From Hymenobacter psoromatis (GTDB lineage Bacteria; Bacteroidota; Bacteroidia; Cytophagales; Hymenobacteraceae): DNA of 64,000 bases. Below the pieces are notes generated by a model. The model had not been told where the DNA came from. It did not search any database and saw nothing but the letters and a program-made list of their open reading frames with translations. Shown one piece after another: positions 16,695 to 25,795 of this stretch. The translations under genes and the position numbers were made by a program. Location: contig CP014771.1 of assembly GCA_001596155.1 (NCBI GenBank), positions 4,712,001 through 4,776,000 of the forward strand, in the 5' to 3' direction. Each line of letters begins with the position of its first letter. The first letter of the stretch is position 1.

Positions 16695-17573
16695 ATGCCC
16701 CGTTTCTATGTCTGCCTGGCCTGGCTGCTGACCCTGGCCGGCCCCGCCGCCGCCCAAAACACCAAGCTGCTCAACGATACCCTGCGTCATAAGGAGCAGT
16801 ATAATGTATTCAACCCCACCCCCCGCCGCCTCATGCGGCCGATGGTGCCCGACCGCCCCGGCATCACCGAAAGCCCGTATTCGGTCGATGCGGGCCACTT
16901 TCAATACGAAACCGACGTGCTGCGCCTGCTCACCCGGCGCGAGGGGCCGACCCACGGCCACGACTGGTACGCGAACCATTTTCTGGCTAAAATCGGCCTC
17001 ACCGACCGCACCGATTTTCAGGTGGCGCTGGATATGTTCACCTATTCGCACAACTTCGACGACAGCCAGGTGGGCCAGAATCCGTTCAACCAAAACCAGC
17101 TCGTGCGGGGCGTGGGCGACGTGACGCTGCGTCTCAAACACACCCTGCTGGGCGACGACGACAGCCGGGGCGCGCTGGGCGTCATTGCCTACGTGCAGCT
17201 GCCCACCGGCGGCGCGGTCGGCGATGGCGGCTACGAGCCCGGCCTTACCCTAACCGGCGTGTTTCAATGCACCCAGAAATGGAGCGTAGGCGGCCAGGTA
17301 GCCAGCAATTTCTTCTACGACCCCGAGGCCGGCCAGCACTACTTCCAGCTCACGCCCACCGTCACCACCGACTACCAGTTCACGAAAGTCGTGCAGGCTT
17401 TTGTAGAGCTGGTGGGCTACTGGGACACCCGGCAGGCCGCCTGGCGCAGCTCCATTAACCTGGGTCCCCAGCTCGACATCAGCGACAATGTGCAGCTCGA
17501 TTTTGGCACGCATCTGCCCATCACGCACTCCGTGGACCGGGAGTATTTCCTGGGAATAAGCTTCCGCCGATAA
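16695..17573 (+). CDS. Outer-membrane transporter-like beta-barrel (phenol-degradation MetA-like family)
   Basis: 292 residues from MPRFYVCLAWLL; the signal peptide ends near GPAAAQ. Visible family features: MVPDRPGITESPYSVDAGHFQYETD near the N-terminus (the DRPD/DRPG motif at the start of the barrel), then regular amphipathic strands such as FLAKIGLTDRTDFQVALDMF and ending in a C-terminal aromatic/Arg strand (EYFLGISFRR). This matches the Phenol_MetA_deg/transporter family of 8-12 stranded outer-membrane proteins whose substrates are mostly unknown. An upstream in-frame ATG at 16665 would add ten residues before the signal peptide and is less likely. Divergent from hisS; its stop is followed at once by repeat D1. 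Confidence 0.82.
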   Translation: MPRFYVCLAWLLTLAGPAAAQNTKLLNDTLRHKEQYNVFNPTPRRLMRPMVPDRPGITESPYSVDAGHFQYETDVLRLLTRREGPTHGHDWYANHFLAKIGLTDRTDFQVALDMFTYSHNFDDSQVGQNPFNQNQLVRGVGDVTLRLKHTLLGDDDSRGALGVIAYVQLPTGGAVGDGGYEPGLTLTGVFQCTQKWSVGGQVASNFFYDPEAGQHYFQLTPTVTTDYQFTKVVQAFVELVGYWDTRQAAWRSSINLGPQLDISDNVQLDFGTHLPITHSVDREYFLGISFRR

Positions 17574-17575
17574 TG

Positions 17576-17630
17576 CGTAGGGTAAGCTTTAGCTTGCCAA
17601 AAGCGCGTGCGGTAAGCTTTAGCTTACCAT
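17576..17630. repeat. Family D repeat, copy 1 (two GGTAAGCTTTAGCTTxCC units)
   Basis: Two near-palindromic 18-base units, 17581-17598 and 17611-17628, 30 bases apart, directly after the TAA of the preceding gene. The same unit occurs in inverted pair at 58905-58980. Confidence 0.75.
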
Positions 17631-17726
17631 TGAAAAAAACGCTACCCCCTCATTTTTTGAGGGCCGCCGCTGATGCCCGCCAACCGTTCGCTTCCAGTGC
17701 CCGAACTCTTGTGATGACACCCGGAA

Positions 17727-17936
17727 CGACCGCGCACGCACCCCGAACGACCGCGCACGCACCCGGAACGACCGCGCACGCACCCCGGACGACCGCGCAC
17801 GCACCCGGAACGACCGCGCACGCACCCCGGACGACCGCGCACGCACCCCGGACGACCGCGCACGCACCCCGGACGACTGCGCACGCACCCCGGACGACCG
17901 CGCACGCACCCCGGACGACCGCGCACGCACCCCGAG
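17727..17936. repeat. Ten tandem copies of a 21-bp unit
   Basis: Unit CGACCGCGCACGCACCCCGG plus A, ten copies in exact register, with only a few changes (copies 2 and 4 have CCCGGAA, copy 8 has CGACTG, the first ends GAA and the last GAG). Since 21 is a multiple of 3, all six frames stay open through it (a plus-strand frame would read TTAHAPR repeats), but no start or neighbour supports translation. A CG-rich minisatellite in the gap between the transporter and the serine hydrolase. Confidence 0.92.
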
Positions 17937-17990
17937 TCATTGAAACGAGGGGGTAGGAGCTTGGGAGCGAGTGCCAATGGCTTCGCAACA

Positions 17991-18080
17991 AGTAGGGAGC
18001 GGGGCTTGTCCCCGCCCGGCGTTGCACGATGCGCAGTTGTTTCGTTCCACGAGGGGCGGGAGCAAGCCCCGCCCCCTACT
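17991..18080. repeat. Family F palindromic element, copy 1
   Basis: Arms AGTAGGGAGCGGGGCTTGTC... and complement, ending in CCCCCTACT. Its right end supplies the TAG stop (18076-18078) of the serine hydrolase on the minus strand. A better-paired copy lies at 22636-22723. Confidence 0.75.
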
Positions 18081-19410
18081 CCTTCGTTAACACGAAACTG
18101 CCCCCGCCCTGCCGGAGCGTAAACGTGGGTGTAGCCGCGTCGAACTCCATGCGAATGCCGGCCGGGTCGAACTTAAACACGCCCGCACTCACCGGCTCCA
18201 GCAGCAGCGCGCCCTGCCCGGTGGCCTGCGCCTGCAACGTGCCCTTGTCGGTAGTTACCGTGATTTTCAGCGCAAACCCAGGGCTGGCGTAGGTGCCGGC
18301 GTAGCGGGCGAGGTCGGCGGGGGTAGGCACGTAGGTGCTGGCCCGGAAATCCGGGATTTTGTAGGGCTGGCCAAAGTAGAGGCTGAGCGCCGCCGTTTGC
18401 AGCTCCTCGGGCGAGAAAGAGCCGCCATTGCTGCAAACCGCCACCGCCAGCTTATCGGCCGGGTAGTAGGCCCCCACCGACCGGAACCCGTCGATGCTGC
18501 CGTTGTGGCCGTAGCCCTGGTGCGGCCCGAAAGGCATCCGAAACATGGCCCGGCCGTAGCCATCGCGCACGTCCTCCATCGCCGCCAGGCTGGCCGCCGA
18601 CACCAGCTTACCCCCGAACAAAGCCGTTAGAAACTGGTCGAGGTCGGCGGGCGTGGACACGATGGCACCCGCGCCGCCGGGCACGCTCATGTCGGTTTCG
18701 GTCTCGGGCTGCCAGCTGTCGGCCTGCCATTTATAGGAGAAAGCTTCCTGCTTTTGGAGTGAGATTTTGCCGCCGTAGTAGGTGTTTTGGAGGCCAGCCT
18801 TCGCCAGCACGCGCTTTTGCAAAGCCTGGGGGTAAGGCATTTTCGTAAGCTTTTCCACGAGGTAGCCCAGCAGCACGAAGTTGGAGTTGCTGTACGCGGC
18901 CTTGGTGCCGGGCGCAAAGTCGGGGGCCGGCTGCGCGATGAGGGCCACCATCTCGGCCGGCGAGTGGGGCTGGGTCATGTAGCTCGCGAAGTTTGCGCCC
19001 CCGGTGAGGTTGTGGATGCCGCTGCGGTGGCTCAGCAGCTGGTCCACGGTGATATCCTGGGCATTGGGCACCTGCGGAAAAAATGTGGCTAGCTTCGTGT
19101 CCAGCGTCAGCTTTTTCTCCTCAATAAGCTGAAAAATCATGACCCCCGTGAACATCTTCGTGATGGAGCCGATGCGGTAGCGCGTGGCCACCGTGGCCGG
19201 GGTAGGGGGCACCACCTGCGCCTCGCCAAAGGCGCGGCGGTACACCACTTTTCCGTCGTGCGAGAGCGCCAGGCTACCCATCAGCTTATGATTGGCCGCC
19301 AAAGAGTTGAGCAGGCTATCGAGCTTGGCGGTGTTCAGGGTTTGGGCCGGGGCGGCAAAGCTGCCGAGGGCCAGCAGGGCGGTGGCGAGGGTAAAGCGTG
19401 TTTTCATCAA
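18076..19410 (-). CDS. Serine hydrolase, class C beta-lactamase-like
   Basis: Secreted penicillin-binding-like hydrolase of 444 residues with signal peptide ending near FAAPAQ. The three active-site motifs are present: SxxK as S-I-T-K in RYRIGSITKMF, YxN as YSN in AAYSNSNFVLLGY, and the third as HNG in GYGHNGSIDGFRS (class C/esterase form of KTG). A C-terminal domain (about 340-444) of beta-strands follows, as in many exported members that act as peptidases or esterases rather than antibiotic-degrading enzymes. The start could be either of two adjacent ATGs (19410 or 19407). The stop codon is provided by repeat F1. A C-rich GGGTAGGG-containing stretch (19428) lies upstream of the start. Confidence 0.87.
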   Translation of the reverse strand: MMKTRFTLATALLALGSFAAPAQTLNTAKLDSLLNSLAANHKLMGSLALSHDGKVVYRRAFGEAQVVPPTPATVATRYRIGSITKMFTGVMIFQLIEEKKLTLDTKLATFFPQVPNAQDITVDQLLSHRSGIHNLTGGANFASYMTQPHSPAEMVALIAQPAPDFAPGTKAAYSNSNFVLLGYLVEKLTKMPYPQALQKRVLAKAGLQNTYYGGKISLQKQEAFSYKWQADSWQPETETDMSVPGGAGAIVSTPADLDQFLTALFGGKLVSAASLAAMEDVRDGYGRAMFRMPFGPHQGYGHNGSIDGFRSVGAYYPADKLAVAVCSNGGSFSPEELQTAALSLYFGQPYKIPDFRASTYVPTPADLARYAGTYASPGFALKITVTTDKGTLQAQATGQGALLLEPVSAGVFKFDPAGIRMEFDAATPTFTLRQGGGSFVLTKE

Positions 19411-19628
19411 GGGTTGAGAAAAAGGGAGGGGGTAGGGACTGGCGGGTACATCGCCGGGGCCGCAAAATAATTACGGGCAAGACTCGTGCAGCCAAAACGC
19501 AACACCCCGTCGCCACCCACCGCCCTATAAGGTTTCGCGCCAGGCGGCGGGCAGCAGCAGGATGCTACGTTTCAGCTTGTTTTCAGAGCAGGTAGTTAAG
19601 GGCTGTTATGCCGTCAGCGTCGCCCTCC

Positions 19629-22112
19629 CTACCCCCCGAAGCCGCCGCCGCCGCTCGGCGCGTTGTCAATGCGACCAGCCTTGGCCTTGGTGGCCCCGAT
19701 GTACCAGGTGAAGCCCAGCCAGCCCACGCGGGTCTCATACTTGTTGCGGAGGCTGGTTTGCAGCTCGGGCGTGGCCAGCTCCGTGCGGCGCACCTGGGTG
19801 TTGAGCAGGTCCGAAACGCGCAGCGTGAGGGCGGCGCGCTCGCTGAACAGGCGCTGGCGCAGGGCCAGGTCGAGGCCGCCGGTGGCCAGCTGCCGGCCCT
19901 GGGCGGTAAGCACCGCCGAGCGCACGGTGCCGGTGAACTGGACGTCGAGGCCCTTGCGCGGCGTGAAGGAATTGGCGAGGCGGGCGGTGCCGGCCAGGGC
20001 CGAGCGATTGGCCGCGTTCTCGGCGTTGGTGGCAATCTGGGAGCGGTAGAGCGAGCCGCTGGCCGACACGCGCCACCACTTGGTGAGCGGCTGCGCCCAG
20101 GTCATTTCGAGGCCCAGGTTGGTGGTGCTGCCCAGGTTCTGGAAAGTGGTCTGGGTCACTACCCCCACGCCGGCCGTGCGCGTCGCCACGGTGTCCACGA
20201 AGCGGAGCTGCTGAATGGCCTGCTGCGTGAAGCGCGCAAACACGGTGCTCGTGATGCTGGCCCCGCTCTTCAGATTCAGCTGGTGGCCCAGCTCAATATT
20301 ATGGCTGAACTCGGGTAGCAAACCGGGGTTGCCCTGGCGGTAGGAGCGCGGGTCCTGGTAGAATTGTAAGGGCAATTGCTGCATGAAATCGGGCCGGTTC
20401 AGCCGCCGGGCGTAGCTGAACTGCAGGCGGCTCTGGCCGGGCTCCTTGGCCAATTCCTTCGCCACGGTGGCCGAGGGAAAGAAGTTGACGTATTGCCGGT
20501 TCACGCTGGCCCGGCCATCGGTTAGGCTGCCATTAATAAACGTGGCCTCGCTGCGCACGCCACCCTGGGCACTCCAGCCGTGGGCCAGCTGTTGCGAATA
20601 CGTGGCGTAGGCGGCCGGCAGCACGTTGTTGAACACGTAATCGAACGAGCGGGCCGGGTCGCGCCTAAACTCCCCGTTGCTGTCCACGGTGGGCGCGAGC
20701 AGCGCGATGCTGCCCGTGTTGTGGCTGGCCTGCATCTTGAAGCCCGTCTCAAATTTGCCCTTGCCATCAGCGCTCGGCCGGGTGTAGTCCAGCTGCCCAA
20801 AATACAGCTGCACCTGCACCGTCTGGTCCTGCCGGAAACCACCCAGCCCCGTGCCGCTCAGCGTCTGCAGCACCGGCACGGTAGCATCAATGAGCACCGC
20901 CCCGCCGCTGGCGGTCAGCTCGCGGCCCTTGTGCGCCTCCCAGGTGTGGCGGTAGTCGGCCGAAGTTTGCAGCACCTTCACCTGCACGTCGGAGGTTTGC
21001 AGGCCCTGCTGCACCAGGGGGGTAGGCGCGCCCACAGGCTGCTGGGTCAGGGTCTGGTTGATGGTTTCGCGCTCGCGCTGGTACTGCGGCTCCACGCTCA
21101 CGCTCACGGTCTGCTCCTTGTTCAGGTCGTAGGTCAGGCCCAGGCTGAGGTTGTGGTTCTGGTTGCGCTGGCTGCCCTGGCCCGCCTGCGTCGTAAACAG
21201 CGAGCTGCCATCGGGCAGCAGCGCGGTTTGGGCGCTGGTGCTGTGGCTGCGGTAGGTTTGGTCGTTGCCGTCGTAGCCCAGGTTCCAGGTGGCTTTATTA
21301 TGGTGCCGGCTCAGGCTCAGACTGGGCGAATACTTCGCGTGGTTGCCCACCACCAGGGCCGCCTGGCCGTTCCAGCCCTCCTTTTTATTCTTCTTGGTGA
21401 TGATGTTGATGACGCCCGCCCCGCTGGCATCGTACTTGGCCGAGGGGTTGGTCATCACCTCAATCTGCGAGATTTGCGAAGCCGGAATCTGGTCCAGCCG
21501 CGGCCCCGGCCCGCCGTTGCTGGTGCCCGCCGGCTTGCCATCAATGAGAATCGTCAGGTTGCTGGACCCGCGCAAACTCACCGTGCCGGTGGCGTCCACG
21601 GCCACGGCGGGCACGTTTTGCAGCACGTTCACGGCCGTGCCGCCCACGCTGCTCAGGTCCTTCTCCACGTTAATCACCGTCTTGCCCAACTCCTGCTGCA
21701 CCACGGCCTGCTGGCCGGTCACCCGCACCTCGCCCAACTGCTGGCTGCCGGCGCGCAGCTTCAGCCGCCCCAGCGCCACGTTGGCCTGGCCGGGCACCAC
21801 CCGCACCGCCTGCACTAGGCTTTGGTAGCCCAGCGCCAGCACCCGCAGCCGGTAGGCTCCGGCCGGCACCTGGGGTAAGGCAAAGGTGCCATCGAGCGCT
21901 GTCTGCCCGCTGGCCACCAGGGCCGTATCGGCCGCCTCGGCGTGGCGCAGCAGCACCGTGGCGAAGGGCAGCGGCTCGGCAGTGGCCCCGCCATCCACGG
22001 CGGTGCCGCTGACGGTGGCGAGGGGGGTAGGGGCCGTTTGAGCCGCCATTGTCAGCGGCAGGCCCAGGGCGGCCAGGAAGAGTAGCGAGTTGATTTTCAA
22101 GGCGTAGTTCAT
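19629..22112 (-). CDS. TonB-dependent receptor with CarboxypepD_reg-like domain
   Basis: 827 residues from MNYALKINSLLFLAALGL; signal cleavage near MAAQ. After it come a peptidase-regulatory-like domain (about 30-115, VSGTAVDGG ... LRVLALGYQSL), the plug (about 130-245, LGKTVINVEKDLSSVGGTAVNVLQNVPAV, with VSLRGSSNLTILIDGKP and DASGAGVINIITKK) and an outer-membrane barrel of the OMP_b-brl_3 type (FSYARRLNRPDFMQQLPLQF, YRQGNPGLLPEFSHNIELG). It ends in a Gly-rich tail GGGGFGG. A longer frame to 22226 has no conserved residues. No SusD partner follows, so it belongs to the non-SUS group. Possible ligands are peptides, metals or siderophores; unknown. Confidence 0.9.
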   Translation of the reverse strand: MNYALKINSLLFLAALGLPLTMAAQTAPTPLATVSGTAVDGGATAEPLPFATVLLRHAEAADTALVASGQTALDGTFALPQVPAGAYRLRVLALGYQSLVQAVRVVPGQANVALGRLKLRAGSQQLGEVRVTGQQAVVQQELGKTVINVEKDLSSVGGTAVNVLQNVPAVAVDATGTVSLRGSSNLTILIDGKPAGTSNGGPGPRLDQIPASQISQIEVMTNPSAKYDASGAGVINIITKKNKKEGWNGQAALVVGNHAKYSPSLSLSRHHNKATWNLGYDGNDQTYRSHSTSAQTALLPDGSSLFTTQAGQGSQRNQNHNLSLGLTYDLNKEQTVSVSVEPQYQRERETINQTLTQQPVGAPTPLVQQGLQTSDVQVKVLQTSADYRHTWEAHKGRELTASGGAVLIDATVPVLQTLSGTGLGGFRQDQTVQVQLYFGQLDYTRPSADGKGKFETGFKMQASHNTGSIALLAPTVDSNGEFRRDPARSFDYVFNNVLPAAYATYSQQLAHGWSAQGGVRSEATFINGSLTDGRASVNRQYVNFFPSATVAKELAKEPGQSRLQFSYARRLNRPDFMQQLPLQFYQDPRSYRQGNPGLLPEFSHNIELGHQLNLKSGASITSTVFARFTQQAIQQLRFVDTVATRTAGVGVVTQTTFQNLGSTTNLGLEMTWAQPLTKWWRVSASGSLYRSQIATNAENAANRSALAGTARLANSFTPRKGLDVQFTGTVRSAVLTAQGRQLATGGLDLALRQRLFSERAALTLRVSDLLNTQVRRTELATPELQTSLRNKYETRVGWLGFTWYIGATKAKAGRIDNAPSGGGGFGG

Positions 22113-22572
22113 GGCGCGAAGAATGAAAAAGGCGTTCAGGCAAGGGCATGGCGATTCCGTTCCCAGCCGGCCGCGGTTCCGGTGGGGAGAGAAATGCTGG
22201 AGCCCGGTGCCGGGGCACGCAGGCAAAAATGAGGGGTAGGCTGACTAGCGGGCTAGCCGAGGGGGGTAGGCCGTAAGGGTTTCCGGCGCAACCCAGCGGC
22301 CCGGTTGGCGACTGGTAGCTACCTCGCTGGTGGCGCAGCTAGGCGCGGCCAGGTTGTAGGTAGTAAGGTGGTACTTGGCTTTTGATAGAACAAACTTACA
22401 ACAGGTACTTTGTTTCGCATAGTACTGCTGTGAAATATTTTTACTAAACTGCACTGCCAGCATTTAAAAGCAGATTTTCAGTTGAAAAAATGCTGGGGTA
22501 GGGAACCCAAGTCTTCTAAACCTGCTTAACTTTTCCCGACTACCATCCCATCCCGTCAAACGTTACAACGAG

Positions 22573-22626
22573 CCAGATGAAAAAACCGGAACTGGGGTTG
22601 CCCCGGCTCCGGTTTTTTCATCTGGC
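22573..22626. terminator. Perfect bidirectional terminator hairpin
   Basis: Stem CCAGATGAAAAAACCGGA with its exact complement TCCGGTTTTTTCATCTGG. A- and T-runs lie inside the arms, so it can end transcripts from either side; the likely user is the minus-strand TPR gene at 22789. Confidence 0.75.
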
Positions 22627-22635
22627 CCCCAAGGT

Positions 22636-22723
22636 GTAGGGTGCGGGGCTTGTCCCCGCCCGGCGTTAAACGAATCCAGCTCCAATCGTTCAACGCCGGG
22701 CGGGGGCAAGCCCCGCACCCTAC
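22636..22723. repeat. Family F palindromic element, copy 2
   Basis: Arms GTAGGGTGCGGGGCTTGTCC... to GGCGTT and complement, about 38 bases each, with a short centre. Same core (GGGGCTTGTCCCCGCCCGGC) as 17991-18080. Confidence 0.85.
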
Positions 22724-22788
22724 GCCAGCCATACTCCGGCAAGAAAAACAGCTTTAGCCGCTATCCAGAGGCATAACGGCCAACTGCC

Positions 22789-24012
22789 TCAGCGAGCGCC
22801 CGCGCACTGGAACGCGTGCCCGATACTCAGCAGGCCCATGCCCGCCAGTAACAGCCGGCCGTAGCTGTCGTGCAGGTGGCCCGGCGAGTCAAACTTTATG
22901 CCGGCATCCAGGGCCAGTAAGAGCAGCATAGACACTGGATAAATGAATAACTGGAAGGCCGACCGAAGCGCGAGGGCGGCCAGCGCGCGCCCCAGGTCGT
23001 AGAAGGGGAGCGCCAGGGCTAGGCCCGCCAGCCAGCACACGGCCGGCTGGCGGGCCGGCACCAGCCAGGCCGCTACCAGCACCCCCAGGCCCACCAGCAT
23101 CCCGTACTGCGATGCCAGCGCCCGGTCGTGGTAGGCCGTGAGATAGGGCCGGGCGGCCGGGTCGCGGCGCAACTGCAATTGGGCGGGTAGCTGGAGCGCG
23201 CTCAACACCGGAAAAAACAGCAGCAAAAGCCAGGTCTGCCAGGGCCGGCGGCCGGCCGGGTAGCCCCGCCCCACTTCTGCCAGCGCTAAGCGGGCCATCA
23301 GCCACTTCATCAGGCGGCGCTCCAGGCGGTAGGATGCGTAGCGGCGCAGCAGCACTTCAACCACGCCCACGCGGGCCAGTGCGAAGTCAGGGTCGAGCCG
23401 CAGCGCCTCGCGGTAGTGGGCCAGGGCCTCCGCGTCGCGGTTTTGATTGAGCAGTAGTAGGGCCAGGTTATTATGCGCTTTGGGGTTGGCGGGGGCTACC
23501 CGCAACAGCTGCGTATAAGTGGCCTGGGCTTCCGCGTCGCGGGTCAGCTCAGCCAGGCAAATGGCCCGTTGCAGGAGGCAGTCGGCGTGGGTAGCGTCGA
23601 GAACCAGCCCGGCATCGGCGGCCGCCAGGGCCGGGGCCAGCTGATTTTGCTGGTAGAGGATGCTGCTCTCAATGGCGTAGAACTGGGCCTGGGCCGGGCC
23701 GAGGCGAATGGCCTCGCGCACGCACGCCAGCGCGTCGGGCAGGCACTCCCGGCTGAGTTCGAGCCAGGCCAGGCCGAGGATAAAGTGGGCATACGCCCGG
23801 TCCGGGGCCAGGCCCACGGCCGTTGCGGCCGCCTGGCGGGCATCGGGTATCTCCCCCTGGTCAAACAGGCTTTGGGCCAGCAGCAGGTGGGCATCCGGGT
23901 CATTAGGCTCCTGGGCCAGTCGCTCCCGCGCCAGCTGGGCGGCTTGCGCGGGGCGGTTCAGGGCCCGCAGCTGCTCGGCGCGGCTTAGCCAGTCGGTAGC
24001 GGCATTTTCCAT
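22789..24012 (-). CDS. TPR protein with C-terminal membrane domain
   Basis: 407 residues. About 1-240 are six or more TPR units (AEQLRALNRPAQAAQLARERLAQEPNDPDAH, AHLLLAQSLFDQGE, KAHNNLALLLLNQNRDAEALAHYREALRLDP). After a basic linker (RRYASYRLERRLMKW) come four or five membrane segments (WQTWLLLLFFPVLSAL, GMLVGLGVLVAAWLV, VCWLAGLALALPFYDLG, LFIYPVSMLLLLALDAG, LLLAGMGLLSIGHAF). The TPR part resembles the protein at 34959-35729, suggesting a paralogue. It probably recruits a soluble partner to the inner membrane. No operon partner; downstream terminator at 22573-22626. Function unknown. Confidence 0.75.
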   Translation of the reverse strand: MENAATDWLSRAEQLRALNRPAQAAQLARERLAQEPNDPDAHLLLAQSLFDQGEIPDARQAAATAVGLAPDRAYAHFILGLAWLELSRECLPDALACVREAIRLGPAQAQFYAIESSILYQQNQLAPALAAADAGLVLDATHADCLLQRAICLAELTRDAEAQATYTQLLRVAPANPKAHNNLALLLLNQNRDAEALAHYREALRLDPDFALARVGVVEVLLRRYASYRLERRLMKWLMARLALAEVGRGYPAGRRPWQTWLLLLFFPVLSALQLPAQLQLRRDPAARPYLTAYHDRALASQYGMLVGLGVLVAAWLVPARQPAVCWLAGLALALPFYDLGRALAALALRSAFQLFIYPVSMLLLLALDAGIKFDSPGHLHDSYGRLLLAGMGLLSIGHAFQCAGAR

Positions 24013-24117
24013 AAGGGTTGCCTACGGCCAGCGTCGGCGCGAGTTCTTTGGGCCGAACCAAAACGCGCTGCCGAAGCCAAGTGCTGCCGCTGGTTACACG
24101 ATAGGTGCCGTCAAGTA

Positions 24118-24189
24118 CAGGACTTACGCAAAGTGGGTAACATAACGCCCCGCTGGGGCTGAAAAAACGGCTCTTTGCGTAAGTCCTAA
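24118..24189. repeat. Family C MITE-like palindrome, copy 1
   Basis: Ends in AGGACTTACGCAAAG and its complement CTTTGCGTAAGTCCT with about 40 unrelated bases between, holding a small GCCCCGCTGGGGC hairpin. The same termini bound the longer copy at 40646-40792. No coding capacity. Confidence 0.75.
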
Positions 24190-24230
24190 AGTAGCAAAGC
24201 CTCGGCCGCCGCCTACCGCCCGTAGCTAAT

Positions 24231-24315
24231 CTTTGGGCCGGCTGGCCGCTCTTTAGCCGGGCCAGTGGCGCGCCCGACGAGCGGACAGCCGGCCAAAAAG
24301 CCGGCAGCCCGCCGC
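24231..24315. repeat. Family A palindromic element, copy 2 (degenerate)
   Basis: Right arm (GACGAGCGGACAGCCGGC... GCAGCCCGCCGC) is complete, the left arm keeps only TTTGGGCCGGCTGGCCGCTC. Same family as 1288-1382 and 53694-53803. Confidence 0.75.
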
Positions 24316-24602
24316 ACAGCCTGCTTCCTAAACAGCTTCAATAAGTACTCACCACGGTTCAAGCTACCGCCCAAAAAATGACAGTTTTTAGCTAATTTCC
24401 CCTCAAATGCGCCCGACCTCCCACGGGTTGCCTGGCGCTTAGCCAAGGCAACCCGCTCGGGCAATTTGGGGGTAGGGGCCTGTGTTTCTGGATGAGCTGG
24501 ATATTTTTGTCCCGCTGGCCAGGGCAGTTCCGGCTGTTTTCGTCCGGCCTGCTGTTGCTTCCCTAGCGCCCGCCATAAGAGGCCCTTTACATTCCTAATG
24601 TC

Positions 24603-25649
24603 ATGCTAAAACGCTTTTTTTGCGCGGCCCTGTTGCTGGGCGCGGCCAGCTTAGTGGCCCCGGCGGCCTCGGCCCAAACCTTTGCCAAAGGGGCCGACGT
24701 GGGCTGGCTCCAGCAGATGGAGGCCACGGGCTACGTGTTCTACAACGAGCAGGGGCAGGCCCAGGACTGCCTGGCCATTCTTAAAGACCAGGGCATTAAT
24801 GCCATCCGGCTGCGGGTGTTCGTCAACCCCTCCAACGACAAAGCCAGCGGCCATTGCAGCCCCGCCGAAGTGGTGGCGATGGCCAAGCGCGCCACTGACC
24901 AGGGCTTTCGGGTGATGATTGACTTTCACTACAGCGATACTTGGGCCGACCCCGGCAAGCAGGCCAAGCCCGCCGCCTGGGCCAGCCACTCCTTCGCGCA
25001 GCTGCTCACCGACGTGTATGACCACACTTTTAGCACGATGACGATGCTGAAAGCTGCGGGCGTCGCGCCCGAGTGGGTGCAGGTGGGCAACGAAATTCCC
25101 GGCGGGATGCTCTGGCCCGAAGGCAGCACTAAAAACTTCCTCCAGCTCACCCAGCTCATCAACAAGGGCTACGAGGCGGTGAAGGCCGTGAGCCCTACCT
25201 CCAAAGTGGTCGTCCACCTGGACCGGGGCAACGATAACGCGCTGTACCGCAACTTCTTCGATAACCTTACCAAAAACGGCGGCAAGTTCGATGTCATCGG
25301 CATGTCGTACTACCCCTTCTGGCTCAAGCAGGACTACACCGCCTCCATCGCCGACCTGCGCGCCAACCTGCTCGATATGGTGGCCCGCTACCCCGGCAAG
25401 GAAGTAGTGGTGGCCGAAGTGGGCAACGACTACACGAAAGTGCAAAACACTTACGATATGCTGATGGCCACTCAGCAGGCCGTGCGCGCCGTGCCCCAGG
25501 GCAAGGGCCTGGGCGTATTTTATTGGGAGCCCGAAGGCGCCAAAAGCTGGAGCGGCTACCAGCTCAACGCCTGGAGCGACGATGGCAAGCCCTCGCCTGC
25601 GCTCAAAGCCTTCCGGGCTGGCCCGACACCGGCCAAAAAAGCCAGGTAA
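24603..25649 (+). CDS. Arabinogalactan endo-beta-1,4-galactanase (GH53)
   Basis: Secreted glycoside hydrolase (348 residues) that cuts beta-1,4-galactan side chains of plant arabinogalactan/pectin. Signal peptide ends near ASAQ. Family marks: GADVGWLQQMEATG at the start of the barrel, INAIRLRVFVNP, MIDFHYSDTWADPGKQ, WVQVGNEIPGGMLWP with the acid/base E164, and VVVAEVGND with the nucleophile E272. It is a single-domain enzyme of normal length; no carbohydrate-binding module. No SusCD pair, transporter or other glycosidase is beside it, so it is a lone exoenzyme. Repeat B2 starts 2 bases after its stop TAA. Confidence 0.92.
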   Translation: MLKRFFCAALLLGAASLVAPAASAQTFAKGADVGWLQQMEATGYVFYNEQGQAQDCLAILKDQGINAIRLRVFVNPSNDKASGHCSPAEVVAMAKRATDQGFRVMIDFHYSDTWADPGKQAKPAAWASHSFAQLLTDVYDHTFSTMTMLKAAGVAPEWVQVGNEIPGGMLWPEGSTKNFLQLTQLINKGYEAVKAVSPTSKVVVHLDRGNDNALYRNFFDNLTKNGGKFDVIGMSYYPFWLKQDYTASIADLRANLLDMVARYPGKEVVVAEVGNDYTKVQNTYDMLMATQQAVRAVPQGKGLGVFYWEPEGAKSWSGYQLNAWSDDGKPSPALKAFRAGPTPAKKAR

Positions 25650-25651
25650 AA

Positions 25652-25762
25652 AAGGACGGTCATGCTGAGCTTGTCGAAGCATCTCTACCGCGTAAGTAAT
25701 CTTAACGTTTGAGGCTGGTTACGCGGTAGAGATGCTTCGACAAGCTCAGCATGACCGTCCTT
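25652..25762. repeat. Family B palindromic element, copy 2
   Basis: Arms of about 45 bases (AAGGACGGTCATGCTGAGCT... ATCTCTACCGCGTAA) around a short centre, starting right behind the GH53 stop. Arm core is the same as 11814-11915. Confidence 0.88.
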
Positions 25763-25795
25763 CTAGGCGGTTTAACGCTGTGCGAGATTCAAAAA

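Larger units (their letters stand above)
22113..22788. other. Gene-free stretch between TonB receptor and TPR protein
   Basis: 676 bases without a credible gene. It should hold the receptor promoter; the 22330-22450 part is AT-rich. It also holds a terminator hairpin (22573-22626), palindrome F2 (22636-22723) and one GGGTAGGG octamer (about 22496). Confidence 0.6.
24013..24602. other. Gene-free stretch rich in palindromes, upstream of the GH53 gene
   Basis: 590 bases with no credible gene between divergent neighbours. It contains a short MITE-like palindrome (family C, about 24118-24189), a family A element (24231-24315) and a hairpin CGGGTTGCCT / AAGGCAACCCG at 24424-24455. The promoter of the galactanase gene should lie in the last about 120 bases but no clear TAnnTTTG was seen. 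Confidence 0.55.

Noticed and set aside
17727..17936. Possible CRISPR array
   Set aside because: Units are directly joined without spacers and no cas gene is in the window.
17573..17956. Open frame coding a TTAHAPR repeat protein
   Set aside because: Any 21-bp tandem repeat without stops keeps all frames open; the frame begins in repeat D1, has no RBS or promoter and ends at random.
20580..21818. Long open frame antisense to the TonB receptor
   Set aside because: High-GC shadow frame, His/Arg/Gly-rich with no domain; the receptor is certain.
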